Source: an uncultured Chromatiaceae bacterium (GTDB taxonomy: Bacteria > Pseudomonadota > Gammaproteobacteria > Enterobacterales > Alteromonadaceae). From it: a DNA stretch of 64,000 nucleotides. How positions within the stretch are numbered: the first letter of the stretch is position 1; each line of letters begins with the position of its first letter. The stretch covers positions 17,072-81,071 of the forward strand of contig CAMLRA010000003.1 in NCBI GenBank assembly GCA_946482325.1, given 5' to 3'. Under the pieces are notes generated by a model. The model did not search any database, had not been told where the DNA came from, and worked only from the letters and a program-made list of their open reading frames with translations. Shown here in pieces: positions 18,401 to 26,995 of this stretch. The position numbers and the translations under genes were made by a program.

Positions 18401-18983
18401 CATTTTCCAGGAATTTCAGCAGGGTAAAGAAGCGAATAATCAAGGGCTTGGTATTGGACTTGCCATCAGTCAGCGCATCAGCGATTTGCTGCAGCACCCG
18501 CTGACACTGCACTCAGAACCCGGCAAAGGCAGCTGTTTTGCTGTGACAGTCCCGGTCTGCGCCGCGGGGGCTAGCGCCGGGCCAGCATTGCAGCCGCGTG
18601 AGCAACCGGTCAGTTTCCGCGGCAAAACAATCTTATTGCTGGACAACGACCCGCAATTATCCGGCGCGGTCGCTGCATTACTCAGAAGCTGGGATTGTCA
18701 GGTACTGGTGGCGCAACAGCCTGCGCAGGCGCTGCATTGGCTCAGCGAAGGTCATCAGGTGGATTTATTGTTATTTGATTATCATCTGGATCAGGGCGCG
18801 ACCGGTGTCGAAGTGGCGATGCAACTGCAGCAGCATTATGCGTTGCAGGTGCCGGTGTTGATCCATTCGGCCGATCAGCAACAACAAACCCGTGATCATG
18901 CGTTGAATAACGGTTTCCACTTTATGCTGAAGCCATTAAAACCGGCCAATCTAAAGCGGCTGCTGCAACGCCTGCTGCGCTGA
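15465..18983 (+). CDS. Hybrid sensor histidine kinase with N-terminal sodium/solute symporter domain (CrbS/MxtR type)
   Basis: 1172 residues. An SSS-type membrane domain of about 13 segments (15-520) is joined to a PAS domain (about 645-760), a coiled coil (768-815) and a HisKA domain with phospho-acceptor His822 (ASHDLLQPFNA). An HATPase_c domain (RRVVQNLVANALRYT, GVGISPDEQ, GLGIGLAIS) and a C-terminal receiver with Asp1105 complete it. The layout matches CrbS of Vibrio and MxtR of Pseudomonas, which act with a LuxR-type regulator to control acetate and short-chain-acid use. A regulator of that type lies at 22412-23059 on the other strand. GTG at 15465 follows AAAGG; ATG at 15486 is an alternative start. 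Confidence 0.88.
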   Translation: MNAVNSEMILSQGSIGIGIGSIAVLSLLYLAVLYSVGVLGRRLTGRHPLAPWVFSFALAIYCTSWAFYGVTAQAAVNGWWIPPTYIGSLLLFWFAFGLISRIAMVCRRLRITSVADFIATRYGHSRLLAVITTLIVLMAVIPYIALQLQAVSTSINALVGSGSDGPWYQDTGLYVSLWLAIFAMLFVGRSAKAHQPNPGLMTAIAFESLVKLLALLAVGFFVVFGLFDGFGDIFAKAAVSADVQQLQSQGAPWSVYWIHVLLGFVATLCLPRQFHVSFVEIQHLGHLRYARWIFPGYLLLMSLFTLPVALAGTLLLGHSASIDLVVLQLPLSANRTDMALLAYLGGFSAATSMVIVATVVLGIMITNDLLTPLIYRQQQKPADGKPWIRMVTLRRLSMLSVLTLGYLYYLLIGTETGLAQLGLMAFALIAQLAPALIFGLLNRRVNRQGALAGLLCGASLWAYILLLPELSRAGLIRWDWLSLGPFGWQALAPNALLGGQFDLISLGVVVSLSVNTLLLLLVSQLSQTRLTEYLESARFFRQSQSKPQQAAPQLTVQDCYLLVRRFAGEREARLLLQRQFKSVSPQLDARAPQALQQSTERTLAAVVGGASMRLLLNAAGKNSQLPLESVARFVDEASQVYLFNQALLRATIDNISMGISVVDADLRLIAWNQRYLQMFAYPPGLIEVGRPVADLIRYNAERGWFHDSTLPDATQISVEVEKRLNFLRQGSSYRFQRRQRDGRVFEMQGHPLPGGGFVTTYSDVSSFIDVQQQLEASNSTLEQRVMSRTAELEQLNQQLAAAKQQLEEQTASKNRFFAAASHDLLQPFNAAALFCGLIREKSSDGQVQQLAKDLAASLNSAEELLAGILELTKLDAGVIKAQKSPVAMVSLLDQIAREAGLISTGKPIRFRYRPSRLWVDTDSRLLRRVVQNLVANALRYTPQGKILLGCRRCHWQGQPAVRIEVWDTGVGISPDEQQRIFQEFQQGKEANNQGLGIGLAISQRISDLLQHPLTLHSEPGKGSCFAVTVPVCAAGASAGPALQPREQPVSFRGKTILLLDNDPQLSGAVAALLRSWDCQVLVAQQPAQALHWLSEGHQVDLLLFDYHLDQGATGVEVAMQLQQHYALQVPVLIHSADQQQQTRDHALNNGFHFMLKPLKPANLKRLLQRLLR

Positions 18984-19002
18984 CCCCAATTGTGTGGACT
19001 GA

Positions 19003-20472
19003 TTAGTCAGCGGCGACACACGCCTGATTACGACCGGCCAGCTTGGCCTGATACAAAGCGCGGTCGGCGCGACGGAACAGCCGTTCGTAGTCTTCGTCAG
19101 GCTGTAATTGCGCGACGCCAAAACTGGCGGTCAGCGGATGCACATCGCAGATATAGACCTGGCGTAATTCGCTGATAATACGTTCAGCAATCAACAAAGC
19201 TGCCTGTTGTGTAGTTTGCGGTAGCAGCACAACAAATTCATCGCCGCCAAAACGGCCCAATAAATCAGTTGGCCGCAGTGACAACTGCGCCAGACGCGCC
19301 AGTTGCTGTAGCGCCTGATCGCCAACATGGTGGCCAAACTCATCATTAATTTTTTTGAAATAATCGATATCAAACACCAACAGTGACAAAGGCCGCTGTT
19401 CGTGCCGGCTACGGCTGATCTCAAGCATTGCCCTTTGCTCAAGGCGATCACGGGACGCCACCTGCGTCAGGCTGTCAGTAAAAGCCACTTTGCGCAGCTG
19501 CAGGTTATCGGCCAATAAAGTCGGAATGGCGAGGCCAAATAAGGTGTTCGCGGCAATGACGTTGATGGCGAATTGATAAACCATCACATAATCCATCAAA
19601 TCAAACAGATGCACCCAAAAGGCAATCAGGAAACTCGATAAAGCCACGCTGCTGACATTGAGCAAGGCCGATTCGGAACAGGCGATCCACATATGTGGGA
19701 TCACCAGGAAAAAAATCGCAAAAGCACTGTTCGGCGAATCTGTCACTTTCGCCAACAGCATACAGGCAGTCAGTAACAACGCATTGAGTAAAAGTTTAAG
19801 CAAATAACGTGGGTGAAACTGCTGTTGTTGCAGGCCCACCATATCGGTCAGACGAAACAATGCAGAAGGTAACACCCTGCTTAACAGGCCAACAAAAAAC
19901 GGCGCCAGCACCATGACACCGGCCATATCACCAATCCAGAACGGTAGCCAGGTCGAGGCTATTTCCGCTTCAGCCATCATGTCGGTAATCACCAAAGTTG
20001 GCAGTACCAACCAGGTGGCGCAAAACGAACTGACGGCGGCAATGACCAGGAAGGATACGATGATCCGGCTAATATCGCGGGTGCCGCGCCTAGCCAGTGT
20101 GCGTAAGGCGATAGCACCAACGGCATAAGGCAGAATATGCGCCAGGCCAAATAACAGACCCGCTTCCAGAATTTGCCATTCTGACAACTGAATATTGTAG
20201 TGGCGGGCGGTGTAAAAGGTGATCAGCACGCAACCGGTCAACAAGGCCGGTAATACAGAAAAGCCCAGTAATAACAACGATGCGAAAGTCAGGCCCGCCA
20301 CCGGATACCAGACACTGGCATGATGGGTATATTCCACCAGCCAGCCAATCTCAAACACCAGCAGCCACAGCAGCAATAACATAACGTTGCGCAGCAACCA
20401 GGATTGCTGCAATCGGTCTTGCCAACGTTGGCGGTCAAACAGCGGCGCTTGGGCCAGACCTTCGGGTTTCAC
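19003..20472 (-). CDS. Diguanylate cyclase with MASE1 membrane sensor domain
   Basis: This 489-residue protein should make cyclic di-GMP. The N-terminal 300 residues are a MASE1-like membrane domain of about eight segments. The C-terminal GGDEF domain has an intact active site (GRFGGDEFVVLLP near 408) and, five residues before it, an RxxD product-inhibition site (RPTD). It starts with GTG at 20472, directly after a TAA (20475-20473) that ends the reading frame of the upstream propeller gene once its premature TAG is ignored. This fits translational coupling to that gene. The convergent sensor kinase stop is only 19 bp away. Confidence 0.9.
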   Translation of the reverse strand: MKPEGLAQAPLFDRQRWQDRLQQSWLLRNVMLLLLWLLVFEIGWLVEYTHHASVWYPVAGLTFASLLLLGFSVLPALLTGCVLITFYTARHYNIQLSEWQILEAGLLFGLAHILPYAVGAIALRTLARRGTRDISRIIVSFLVIAAVSSFCATWLVLPTLVITDMMAEAEIASTWLPFWIGDMAGVMVLAPFFVGLLSRVLPSALFRLTDMVGLQQQQFHPRYLLKLLLNALLLTACMLLAKVTDSPNSAFAIFFLVIPHMWIACSESALLNVSSVALSSFLIAFWVHLFDLMDYVMVYQFAINVIAANTLFGLAIPTLLADNLQLRKVAFTDSLTQVASRDRLEQRAMLEISRSRHEQRPLSLLVFDIDYFKKINDEFGHHVGDQALQQLARLAQLSLRPTDLLGRFGGDEFVVLLPQTTQQAALLIAERIISELRQVYICDVHPLTASFGVAQLQPDEDYERLFRRADRALYQAKLAGRNQACVAAD

Positions 20473-20553
20473 TTACTGCAAATTCCAGTAATAAATACTG
20501 CCATCATCACTGCCGCCCACCGCGGTTTTACCGTCCGGCGTCAGCATCATTGG
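20473..20553 (-). other. Orphaned last propeller strand after an in-frame TAG
   Basis: In the same frame as the upstream propeller protein and directly after its TAG (20556-20554), 26 sense codons follow before TAA. They read PMMLTPDGKTAVGGSDDG and then SIYYWNLQ. This matches the protein's own repeat pattern (VAVSPDGQLTVGG). It looks like the original C-terminus, lost by a nonsense change or a sequencing error. Confidence 0.7.
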
Positions 20554-21699
20554 CTAATTCATTAGCTTGGTGCCATATTGCCACAGTTGCTGCCCAGAGC
20601 AAGCGTCGAACAGATAAAAGTTCCCCGGCGATTCCTTTTGATTGCTGCCACCGCTGCTTTCATCCGGTTTGCCGTCGGTGGCACTGACCAGGGTCGCAGC
20701 CTTGTCTAATGTCACGCCCGGATTGACCGCATATTGCACCGGTTTGCTCCATTTCAGCACGGGCCCCCAGATTGGGTAGTTGGCGATGTCAGACGCTGTT
20801 TGCTCTGCATCCACCCGATACAACACCCCGGCTTCGCTTTGGTTAGCACCGACCACTATCACCAGTTCTTTGGCTGGCGTTTCAGTAATGGCGATGGCAT
20901 AGGCGATATTCAGCCCGGTCAGCGCCGGTTTATAGACAAAAGCTGTGCCGGGCTGCACCGCCTGAAAAAACGCACAACTACCATCATGTAACGCCGCGGC
21001 GGCATAGGCGCCGTCTGGGGTCGTCACGACCCGCATCACACCTTGTGCCTGCGGATAGCTGGTCACAGCACCGAGTTTGCCGTTATCCAGCACAATCTGC
21101 TGCACCAGTCCGGTGTATACAGGTTTGACATTGTAATTAATGGCGCCGACCCAAACCCGGCTGCCGTCTGGCGCAAGTACAGCGCTGTAACTGGAAAAGC
21201 CGGCAGTAAGCGCCATGGCGTCACTGAAGGACCAAACCGGCGCTACAGTGCTGCCGCTGGCATAATGGTACAACCGGACTTCGTGCTGGAAATCCGCCAG
21301 CAGCAAAGTGCCGTCGCTGCTGAAAGTCAGTTGATTGACCCGCGCAGGTAAGTTGTTGTCTTGAAACAGAATACTGCCAGTACTGGCATCGAGGATACAC
21401 AAAAAACCGCAGGTTTTACTGGTCTCACCGCCACAGGCAGCAAAACGTTTATCGTCACTGACGGCGACCCAGAAAATGCCTTGCGTCACATTGGCAGCGG
21501 TGACCGGCACCGACCAGAGTTGCTGGCCGGTTGCATCATAGCCATAAAAATTAAACTGCCCGGAGCCAAATTCGCTGGAGGTGCCGCCGACGGTCAGTTG
21601 ACCATCCGGGCTCACTGCCACTGAATTAACCTGTAAACCGGTTTGCGGTGTTTTTTGCCAGCTGGGTTGGCCGGCGCTGCCTGATGTTGCTGATGTCAT
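20554..21699 (-). CDS. Beta-propeller (WD40/PQQ-like) protein, truncated by TAG
   Basis: 381 residues of repeated propeller blades (VAVSPDGQLTVGG, LTFSSDGTLLLADF, VVTTPDGAYAAAALHDG, FYLFDACSGQQLW). No signal peptide is seen, so it is probably cytoplasmic. ATG at 21699 is chosen because AGGA precedes it; the upstream ATG at 21735 lacks a ribosome binding site. The frame stops at TAG (20556-20554), but a further matching blade segment continues in frame to TAA at 20473, right against the GTG of the diguanylate cyclase. The two genes thus form an operon, and the propeller would normally be closed by the lost strand. Function is unknown; a partner or regulator of the cyclase is conceivable. Confidence 0.75.
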   Translation of the reverse strand: MTSATSGSAGQPSWQKTPQTGLQVNSVAVSPDGQLTVGGTSSEFGSGQFNFYGYDATGQQLWSVPVTAANVTQGIFWVAVSDDKRFAACGGETSKTCGFLCILDASTGSILFQDNNLPARVNQLTFSSDGTLLLADFQHEVRLYHYASGSTVAPVWSFSDAMALTAGFSSYSAVLAPDGSRVWVGAINYNVKPVYTGLVQQIVLDNGKLGAVTSYPQAQGVMRVVTTPDGAYAAAALHDGSCAFFQAVQPGTAFVYKPALTGLNIAYAIAITETPAKELVIVVGANQSEAGVLYRVDAEQTASDIANYPIWGPVLKWSKPVQYAVNPGVTLDKAATLVSATDGKPDESSGGSNQKESPGNFYLFDACSGQQLWQYGTKLMN

Positions 21700-21792
21700 C
21701 TGATGGTCCTGTATTGCTGCGAAAGATTTCAGCATGCAGGAAACACATTTGAATCACAACATCAGGTTAACAATCTGCGCCGTCCAGCTGGT

Positions 21793-22371
21793 TTAACGCA
21801 TGCCGGCCGGACAGCTGGCGCTTTGCCAACGCGAATCACTGCTGAGCGTGAACTTCACGTCACCGTTTTGTGCCTGGCCCGGCAGCGGCATTTTGTACTG
21901 GCCGGTGCCCTGCATGTTCATCTGCATCCATTGCGGAGTTTTTAACGTGACAGTGCCTTGCAGCGAGCCGGTGTAGCCGCCCTGATCCTGACAAGCACCT
22001 TTGACGGACACCGAATTGGTTGTGCTGCCGGTTAGTTGTAACTGGCAACGCGGTAACTGCTGTTTGGCTCTGGCCAGCCACTGCTCCGGCGTTTTTAACA
22101 ACGCGACTTCAGCCGCAGTTAAACATTCCTGCGCCGTACTTAAGTCTTTTTTCGGCATCATCCCGGCGACTAAAGCCCGTTGTTCTGCCGGCACCGCCGC
22201 CAACATTTGTTGTTGCAAGACTTTCATCTGCTGCAGAATATCCTGGCCATTGACCAGCACCTGATGCTGACTACGCCAGTGACCGGTTTGCGGCTGCAGC
22301 TGCGTCGCGTGGCTGTGGGAAATACTAAAAATCGTCGAACAAGACAGGACTAACAAAGTGACACGGCGCAT
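21793..22371 (-). CDS. Exported DUF3617-type protein
   Basis: 192 residues from the ATG at 22371, which GGGAG precedes; a longer frame would begin at a TTG. The N-terminus MRRVTLLVLSCSTIFSISHSHATQ is a Sec signal. LVLSC resembles a lipobox but has an unusual Leu at -2, so a soluble periplasmic product is also possible. The C-terminal two thirds, with conserved Cys and repeated Gly/Thr strands, resembles the DUF3617 family. It lies 41 bp downstream of the LuxR-type response regulator on the same strand and may share its transcript. The function is unknown. Confidence 0.7.
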   Translation of the reverse strand: MRRVTLLVLSCSTIFSISHSHATQLQPQTGHWRSQHQVLVNGQDILQQMKVLQQQMLAAVPAEQRALVAGMMPKKDLSTAQECLTAAEVALLKTPEQWLARAKQQLPRCQLQLTGSTTNSVSVKGACQDQGGYTGSLQGTVTLKTPQWMQMNMQGTGQYKMPLPGQAQNGDVKFTLSSDSRWQSASCPAGMR

Positions 22372-22411
22372 GCGGCGCTCTCCCGGAAGACTCAAGACTG
22401 GCAGTTAGAGG

Positions 22412-23059
22412 CTACAGGGTATCCGGAAGTTTCAGTTTTTCAAATAAGATCCCGGCCAGCGTGCGGTTATTGACATTGAGTTTGCGCAAAATCGCCGACA
22501 CATGCTGCTTGACGGTGGTTTCCTGAACATTCATCTCATAGGCGATTTGTTTATTCAGTAAACCATCGGCAATCATTTTCAGCACACGGAATTGTTGCGG
22601 CGTCAGCTGCTCGAGCCGGCCGGCAAATTCGGCATCAATTAAATCCTGCGCCTGCGCCACACTTTGCTGTAAATCCGCCGGCAACCAGGTGTCCCCCGCC
22701 ATCACCGCATTAACCGCTTCTGTCAGCACTTCTAACGGTGCTGATTTGGGCAAATAAGCGGCAGCGCCTAATTGCAGCGCCTGTTTAATCACGGCCGGGT
22801 CTTCAATCGCCGACACCATCAGAATGGAGATGTCCGGGTATTCAGTGCGAAGCGCTGTCAGCCCGGCAAAACCTTCGGCATCCGGCAGTTTTAAATCGAG
22901 CAAAATCAGCTGAGTATCCGGATGTTCGCGTAATAAAGGCCACAACTGCGCCATGCTGTGCGCCTGATACAGGCTGGCCTCCAGGCCAAGAATGGTCTGC
23001 AGCGCCTGCGATAAAGCAACGCGGAACAACGGGTGGTCATCAGCAATAATGGCAATCAT
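22412..23059 (-). CDS. LuxR/NarL-family response regulator (CrbR/ErdR type)
   Basis: 215 residues. A receiver domain has phospho-acceptor Asp55 (ILLDLKLPD), the acidic pair DD (7-8) and Lys105-type YLPKSA. A LuxR helix-turn-helix (LTPQQFRVLKMIADGLLNKQ and the following VQETTVKQHVSAILRKL) closes the protein. The HTH sequence and the Asn-rich NVNNRTLA end are typical of the CrbR/ErdR group, the partner of symporter-fused kinases. The likely partner kinase is encoded at 15465-18983, separated here by a cyclase, a propeller and a DUF3617 gene, whereas pairs are usually closer. Targets in related bacteria include acetyl-CoA synthetase; none are shown here. Confidence 0.82.
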   Translation of the reverse strand: MIAIIADDHPLFRVALSQALQTILGLEASLYQAHSMAQLWPLLREHPDTQLILLDLKLPDAEGFAGLTALRTEYPDISILMVSAIEDPAVIKQALQLGAAAYLPKSAPLEVLTEAVNAVMAGDTWLPADLQQSVAQAQDLIDAEFAGRLEQLTPQQFRVLKMIADGLLNKQIAYEMNVQETTVKQHVSAILRKLNVNNRTLAGILFEKLKLPDTL

Positions 23060-23105
23060 AAGTCACAGGTCCAGACAGCAGAATAACCATGATGCGGCAT
23101 GCTAC

Positions 23106-23146
23106 AGGCCGGTGCAAGCAACAGGCCGGTACAAATGCACCGGCCT
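23106..23146. terminator. AGGCCGGT/ACCGGCCT stem-loop
   Basis: AGGCCGGT (23123-23130) pairs with ACCGGCCT (23139-23146), and another AGGCCGGT copy lies just left. It follows the TonB receptor stop at 23159. No long T-run is present on the minus strand, so termination is probable but not certain. Confidence 0.45.
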
Positions 23147-23158
23147 TTGGTCATTACA

Positions 23159-25396
23159 TCAGAACCGGTAACCCAAAGACAAACTCACAGTTCTTGGGTC
23201 GCCATAGTAGGCCGTGATGGTTTGCTCGGCCGCCAACAGCGGGAAGTTGTAACCGGCGATGCGGGTCACTTTATCGCCTAAGTTACGGCCCTGCAGTGAC
23301 ACATCCCAATGACCATCGGCGGAATACCAGGTGGCGCCGGCGTTAAACAACGTGTAACCGCCGTAGTCCAGCATCGAAGGCAGCTCAAAAATCTGCGTTT
23401 CGCTGCGGTGGGACAAGTTGGCGTTCAGCACCAGTTCGCCACCATACATCGCCACTGTGTATTTGCCGCCTAAAGTGGCAGTCAGTTCTGGCGTGTTAGC
23501 AAAAGACCACAATCCCGATACGTCTGAAGTCGTTTTCGTCACGGCATCATAAAACAGCACTTCGTTAAACTTGGCGTCGGTGTAACCGACAATCAGGTTA
23601 AATTGCAGTGCGTCTGTCGCCACTGCGGTCGCTTCCAGCTCAATACCATTGATATCAGCACTGGCGGCATTCAGGACCTGTGATGCCACTGTGTTATTCA
23701 CCGCGCGCTGCACTGTCACCTGCATATCATCATAAGCCGAGGCAAACACTGCAGCATTTAAACGCAGGCGGCGGTCCAGCCATTCGCTTTTCAGACCCAG
23801 CTCATAAGTATCCACCGTTTCTGGCTGATACGGATCGCCGGCGTTCGGGTTAACCGACTGGTTGCCACGCATATCAAAACCACCGGATTTAAAGCCGTCG
23901 GTATAAGAGCCGTACACCATCATGCTGTCGTTGGCCTGATATTCAAAACCCACGCGCGGTGAGAAATGGCTGAAGCTTTCACTGCCTTTAAAATCTGACT
24001 GAGTGCCGATTTTGGTCGCGGTATTACGTGGCAGTTTGTAACCAAGATAGACAAACCGATAAACGTTGGCGTCTTTGTCATCTTCGGTGTAACGACCACC
24101 CAAAGTGAACGACCACTGATCATTCACCTGATAAGTGCCCTGCGCATAACCGGCGAATGAATCGGTATTCACACAACCACCGTTTTCGATGGTCACACCC
24201 AGGCCAGACACCAACACAGTGCCAAAAGCACCACAGGCGTCGCCTTCAAAGGAATACAAGCCTGACGCAAACTTCAGCGGGCCACTGTTGTACAGGAACT
24301 GCAACTCGTTAGAAGTTTGTTCATCTTCATAAAACGCCGGGACGTCCAGCGACGGTAATTTGGTGGAGTCAAAGTCGATGTTGGTATCAGTCACGCCTTC
24401 CCGTTTGGCGGTAATGGCTTTCATCGTCCAGTCAGCATTGATGTCCCAGGCCATCGTCAGCGAGTGGCCTTCGGTACGCACCATGTTGGTGGCCGGCATA
24501 CTGCTGTTAGAGTCGTAGACATTCGACGGTGGCGTTTCTTTCGTCAGTAAACTCGGCGTTAAACGGTGGCCGCCTTTGGAATTAGAATCATCTTTGGTTT
24601 TGTCGTAGGCAAAGTTAAAACGCAGATTGTCCAGCGCCTGATACTGCGCACTGAAACGACCAGTGATAATGTCTTTGTTGTAGTTTTCGGCGTTGGTATT
24701 GAGGTATTTGCCAAAGCCGTCGCGATCATAAAATGCGCCGGCAGCACCGATGGAGAACTTGTCAGTAATGGCTTTTTGGCCGGACAGTTTTAAGTCACGC
24801 TGATGGTAGCTGCCGACAGTGCCGCGAATGGCAAATTCGTCTTCACCGCTCAGTGGCTTAGTGACATATTTCACCGCGCCGCCGATGGTGTTGCGGCCAT
24901 ATAAAGTGCCTTGTGGGCCGCGTAATACTTCGATGCGCTCGACATCATAGATATCCATCGCCGCGCCTTGTGGCCGCGCCATGTAAACGTCGTCGATATA
25001 AATACCGACGCCTGGCTCAAAGCCCCACAGTGGGTCTTGCTGACCAATACCACGGATATAGGCGGTTAAGGTACTGTTGGTACCGCGCGACACCTGCAGC
25101 GTGGTATTGGGTGATTGTTGCTGAATCGCCGTCAGGTTTTCGATGCCTTTTTGCTTTAAATCTTCGGCGCCAATCGAGGTCACCGCCACCGGCACCGATT
25201 GCAGATTTTCGGCAGTCCGACGGGCAGTGACCTGGATCACTTCCAGTGCCGCCTCTTCTTTTTTCGCATTCGCGTCTGCGGCTGGTTCCTGTGCATACAC
25301 AGGGCCTGCCAGCACCGCGCTGATGGTCAGCGCCAGCAGCGCCGGTTTAAACGAATTGTCAGTGGTACGGTTTAATTTATAGTTATTCTGGGCCAT
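23159..25396 (-). CDS. TonB-dependent outer-membrane receptor, substrate unknown
   Basis: 745 residues from the ATG at 25396, which AGGAG precedes by 7 bases; the frame is open further upstream. The signal peptide ends near VYAQ. A TonB box EVIQVTARR follows, then a plug domain (SIGAEDLKQKGIENLTAIQQ...PQGTLYGRNTIGGAVKY) and a barrel ending in Phe (LSLGYRF). Sequence style is that of the iron-complex/IroN-like group common in Alteromonadales and sphingomonads, but the substrate cannot be read. It is divergent from a GntP-type permease and an exported hydrolase, which may handle the same compound. Confidence 0.87.
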   Translation of the reverse strand: MAQNNYKLNRTTDNSFKPALLALTISAVLAGPVYAQEPAADANAKKEEAALEVIQVTARRTAENLQSVPVAVTSIGAEDLKQKGIENLTAIQQQSPNTTLQVSRGTNSTLTAYIRGIGQQDPLWGFEPGVGIYIDDVYMARPQGAAMDIYDVERIEVLRGPQGTLYGRNTIGGAVKYVTKPLSGEDEFAIRGTVGSYHQRDLKLSGQKAITDKFSIGAAGAFYDRDGFGKYLNTNAENYNKDIITGRFSAQYQALDNLRFNFAYDKTKDDSNSKGGHRLTPSLLTKETPPSNVYDSNSSMPATNMVRTEGHSLTMAWDINADWTMKAITAKREGVTDTNIDFDSTKLPSLDVPAFYEDEQTSNELQFLYNSGPLKFASGLYSFEGDACGAFGTVLVSGLGVTIENGGCVNTDSFAGYAQGTYQVNDQWSFTLGGRYTEDDKDANVYRFVYLGYKLPRNTATKIGTQSDFKGSESFSHFSPRVGFEYQANDSMMVYGSYTDGFKSGGFDMRGNQSVNPNAGDPYQPETVDTYELGLKSEWLDRRLRLNAAVFASAYDDMQVTVQRAVNNTVASQVLNAASADINGIELEATAVATDALQFNLIVGYTDAKFNEVLFYDAVTKTTSDVSGLWSFANTPELTATLGGKYTVAMYGGELVLNANLSHRSETQIFELPSMLDYGGYTLFNAGATWYSADGHWDVSLQGRNLGDKVTRIAGYNFPLLAAEQTITAYYGDPRTVSLSLGYRF

Positions 25397-25666
25397 CGGG
25401 CATCTCCTGCTGATCTCGGCTATCACTTATCTTTCTGATGTATTTCAGTTACTTGTTATAGGACTTCCGAGCGTTTCGCTGTGATACTAACCCGCCGGCT
25501 GACCGCTGTCATAAAAATCGGGGCACAAGCAAATCAGTGACGCAACGCTCAGACTGATGGCCTTACTTTAGGCTGAACTGATGAAATGTTAATCTGTACC
25601 TTAGTACTATAGAGATACGCGGCCTGATGGCTCAGACTCAAAAAAAACCGATGCAAGGACTTTTTT

Positions 25667-26968
25667 ATGCTGAGTTTAACCGGCTTGTTGCTTGGGCTCG
25701 GCCTGCTGATCTGGCTGACGATGCGCGGGCTGAACCTGTTTATTTTGGCGCCTTTGTGCGCCTTGTTTGTCGCTGTCACCAACGGTATTCCGTTTTGGCA
25801 ACAAAGCGGCAATGCCGATTTTATCCACGCTTACATGAGCGGTTTCTCCGGCTTTGTCGCCGCCTGGTTTCTGATGTTTTTATTAGGCTCGTTGTTTGGC
25901 AAACTGATGGAGCACAGCGGTGCCGCGGATGCTGTCGCGCTGTGGATTGTGCAGAAACTGGGCCGCGCGCACGCCGTTGCCGCTGTGGTGCTGGCTTGTG
26001 CCGTGCTGACTTATGGCGGCGTGTCAGTATTTGTCGTGGCGTTTTCGGCTTATCCGATGGCGGTCAGTTTATTTAAAGACGCCAACTTACCACGGCGTTT
26101 TATTCCGGCCGCGCTGGGTTTGGGTTCTGTAACTTTTACTATGACCTCGGCCGGCTCGCCGGAAATTCAGAACTGGATCCCTATTCAATATCTGCACACT
26201 TCGCCTTATGCCGGCTGGGAAGTCAGTATTGTGGTGGCGATTTTTATGGCCGCTTTTGGTTATGCCTGGTTAAGTCAGATGATTCGCAAAGCCGTGGCGC
26301 AAGGTGAAGTTTTTATTGGCCGCGACAGCGACCCGCAGCTGACTCACCGCGCCCTGCCGCACCCGTTAATGGGGCTGATCCCGCTGTTGGTGGTGCTCGG
26401 TTTATCCAACTGGCTGCATCACAGTTTGCAGCAGGCCGCGCTGATCGTAGCACTGAGCGGTGGTGTGCTGGCGCTGTATCTGCTAAACCGGCGTTTTATT
26501 CAAAGTCTGGATAAAGCCATTAACGAAGGGGTGTTGGGCTCGCTGCTGGCCATTGGTAACACAGCTGCGGTGGTGGGCTTTGGAGCCGTCGCCAAACTGA
26601 CGCCGGCCTTTACTGACATAGTGCAGACGATGACACATTTACCCGGGCCAGAACTATTAGGCGCTGCAGTGGCAGTCAGCGCTATTGCCGGTCTCACCGG
26701 TTCTGCGTCTGGCGGTCAGGCCATTGCACTGCCGGAACTGGCGCCTGTCTATCTGGACAGGGGTGTCGACGCCGAAGAGTTACACCGCGTGGTGGCGATT
26801 TCCTCCGGCGCTTTGGATTCGTTGCCGCACAACGGTTATGTCGTGACTACCATCCGGGCCATTTGTGGCGAAAGTCACCAGCAGGCTTATTGGCCGGTCG
26901 CAGCAGTGACAGTGGTGGTGCCGGCACTCGGGACTGGCCTCGCGATTTTATTGTTTCAGTGGTTTTAA
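25667..26968 (+). CDS. GntP-family permease
   Basis: 433 residues with about 12 hydrophobic segments. Recognisable GntP stretches are YGGVSVFVVAFSAYPMAVSL, TMTSAGSPEIQNWIP and SAIAGLTGSASGGQAIALPE. The family carries gluconate and related hydroxy acids with protons across the inner membrane; members near bdhA genes are often called hydroxybutyrate permeases. AAGGA precedes the ATG by 8 bases. It is followed 27 bp later by an exported MetX-like hydrolase and is divergent from a TonB receptor. A hydroxy-acid substrate is likely but unproven. Confidence 0.82.
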   Translation: MLSLTGLLLGLGLLIWLTMRGLNLFILAPLCALFVAVTNGIPFWQQSGNADFIHAYMSGFSGFVAAWFLMFLLGSLFGKLMEHSGAADAVALWIVQKLGRAHAVAAVVLACAVLTYGGVSVFVVAFSAYPMAVSLFKDANLPRRFIPAALGLGSVTFTMTSAGSPEIQNWIPIQYLHTSPYAGWEVSIVVAIFMAAFGYAWLSQMIRKAVAQGEVFIGRDSDPQLTHRALPHPLMGLIPLLVVLGLSNWLHHSLQQAALIVALSGGVLALYLLNRRFIQSLDKAINEGVLGSLLAIGNTAAVVGFGAVAKLTPAFTDIVQTMTHLPGPELLGAAVAVSAIAGLTGSASGGQAIALPELAPVYLDRGVDAEELHRVVAISSGALDSLPHNGYVVTTIRAICGESHQQAYWPVAAVTVVVPALGTGLAILLFQWF

Positions 26969-26995
26969 CACAGCTTTTAAACGGGACAATTTCGC

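Noticed and set aside
25495..25512. CTGACCGCTGTCAT, similar to a NagR half-site, upstream of the second TonB receptor
   Set aside because: Only the right half matches; the left half and the spacing do not fit, and no other regulon gene is adjacent.
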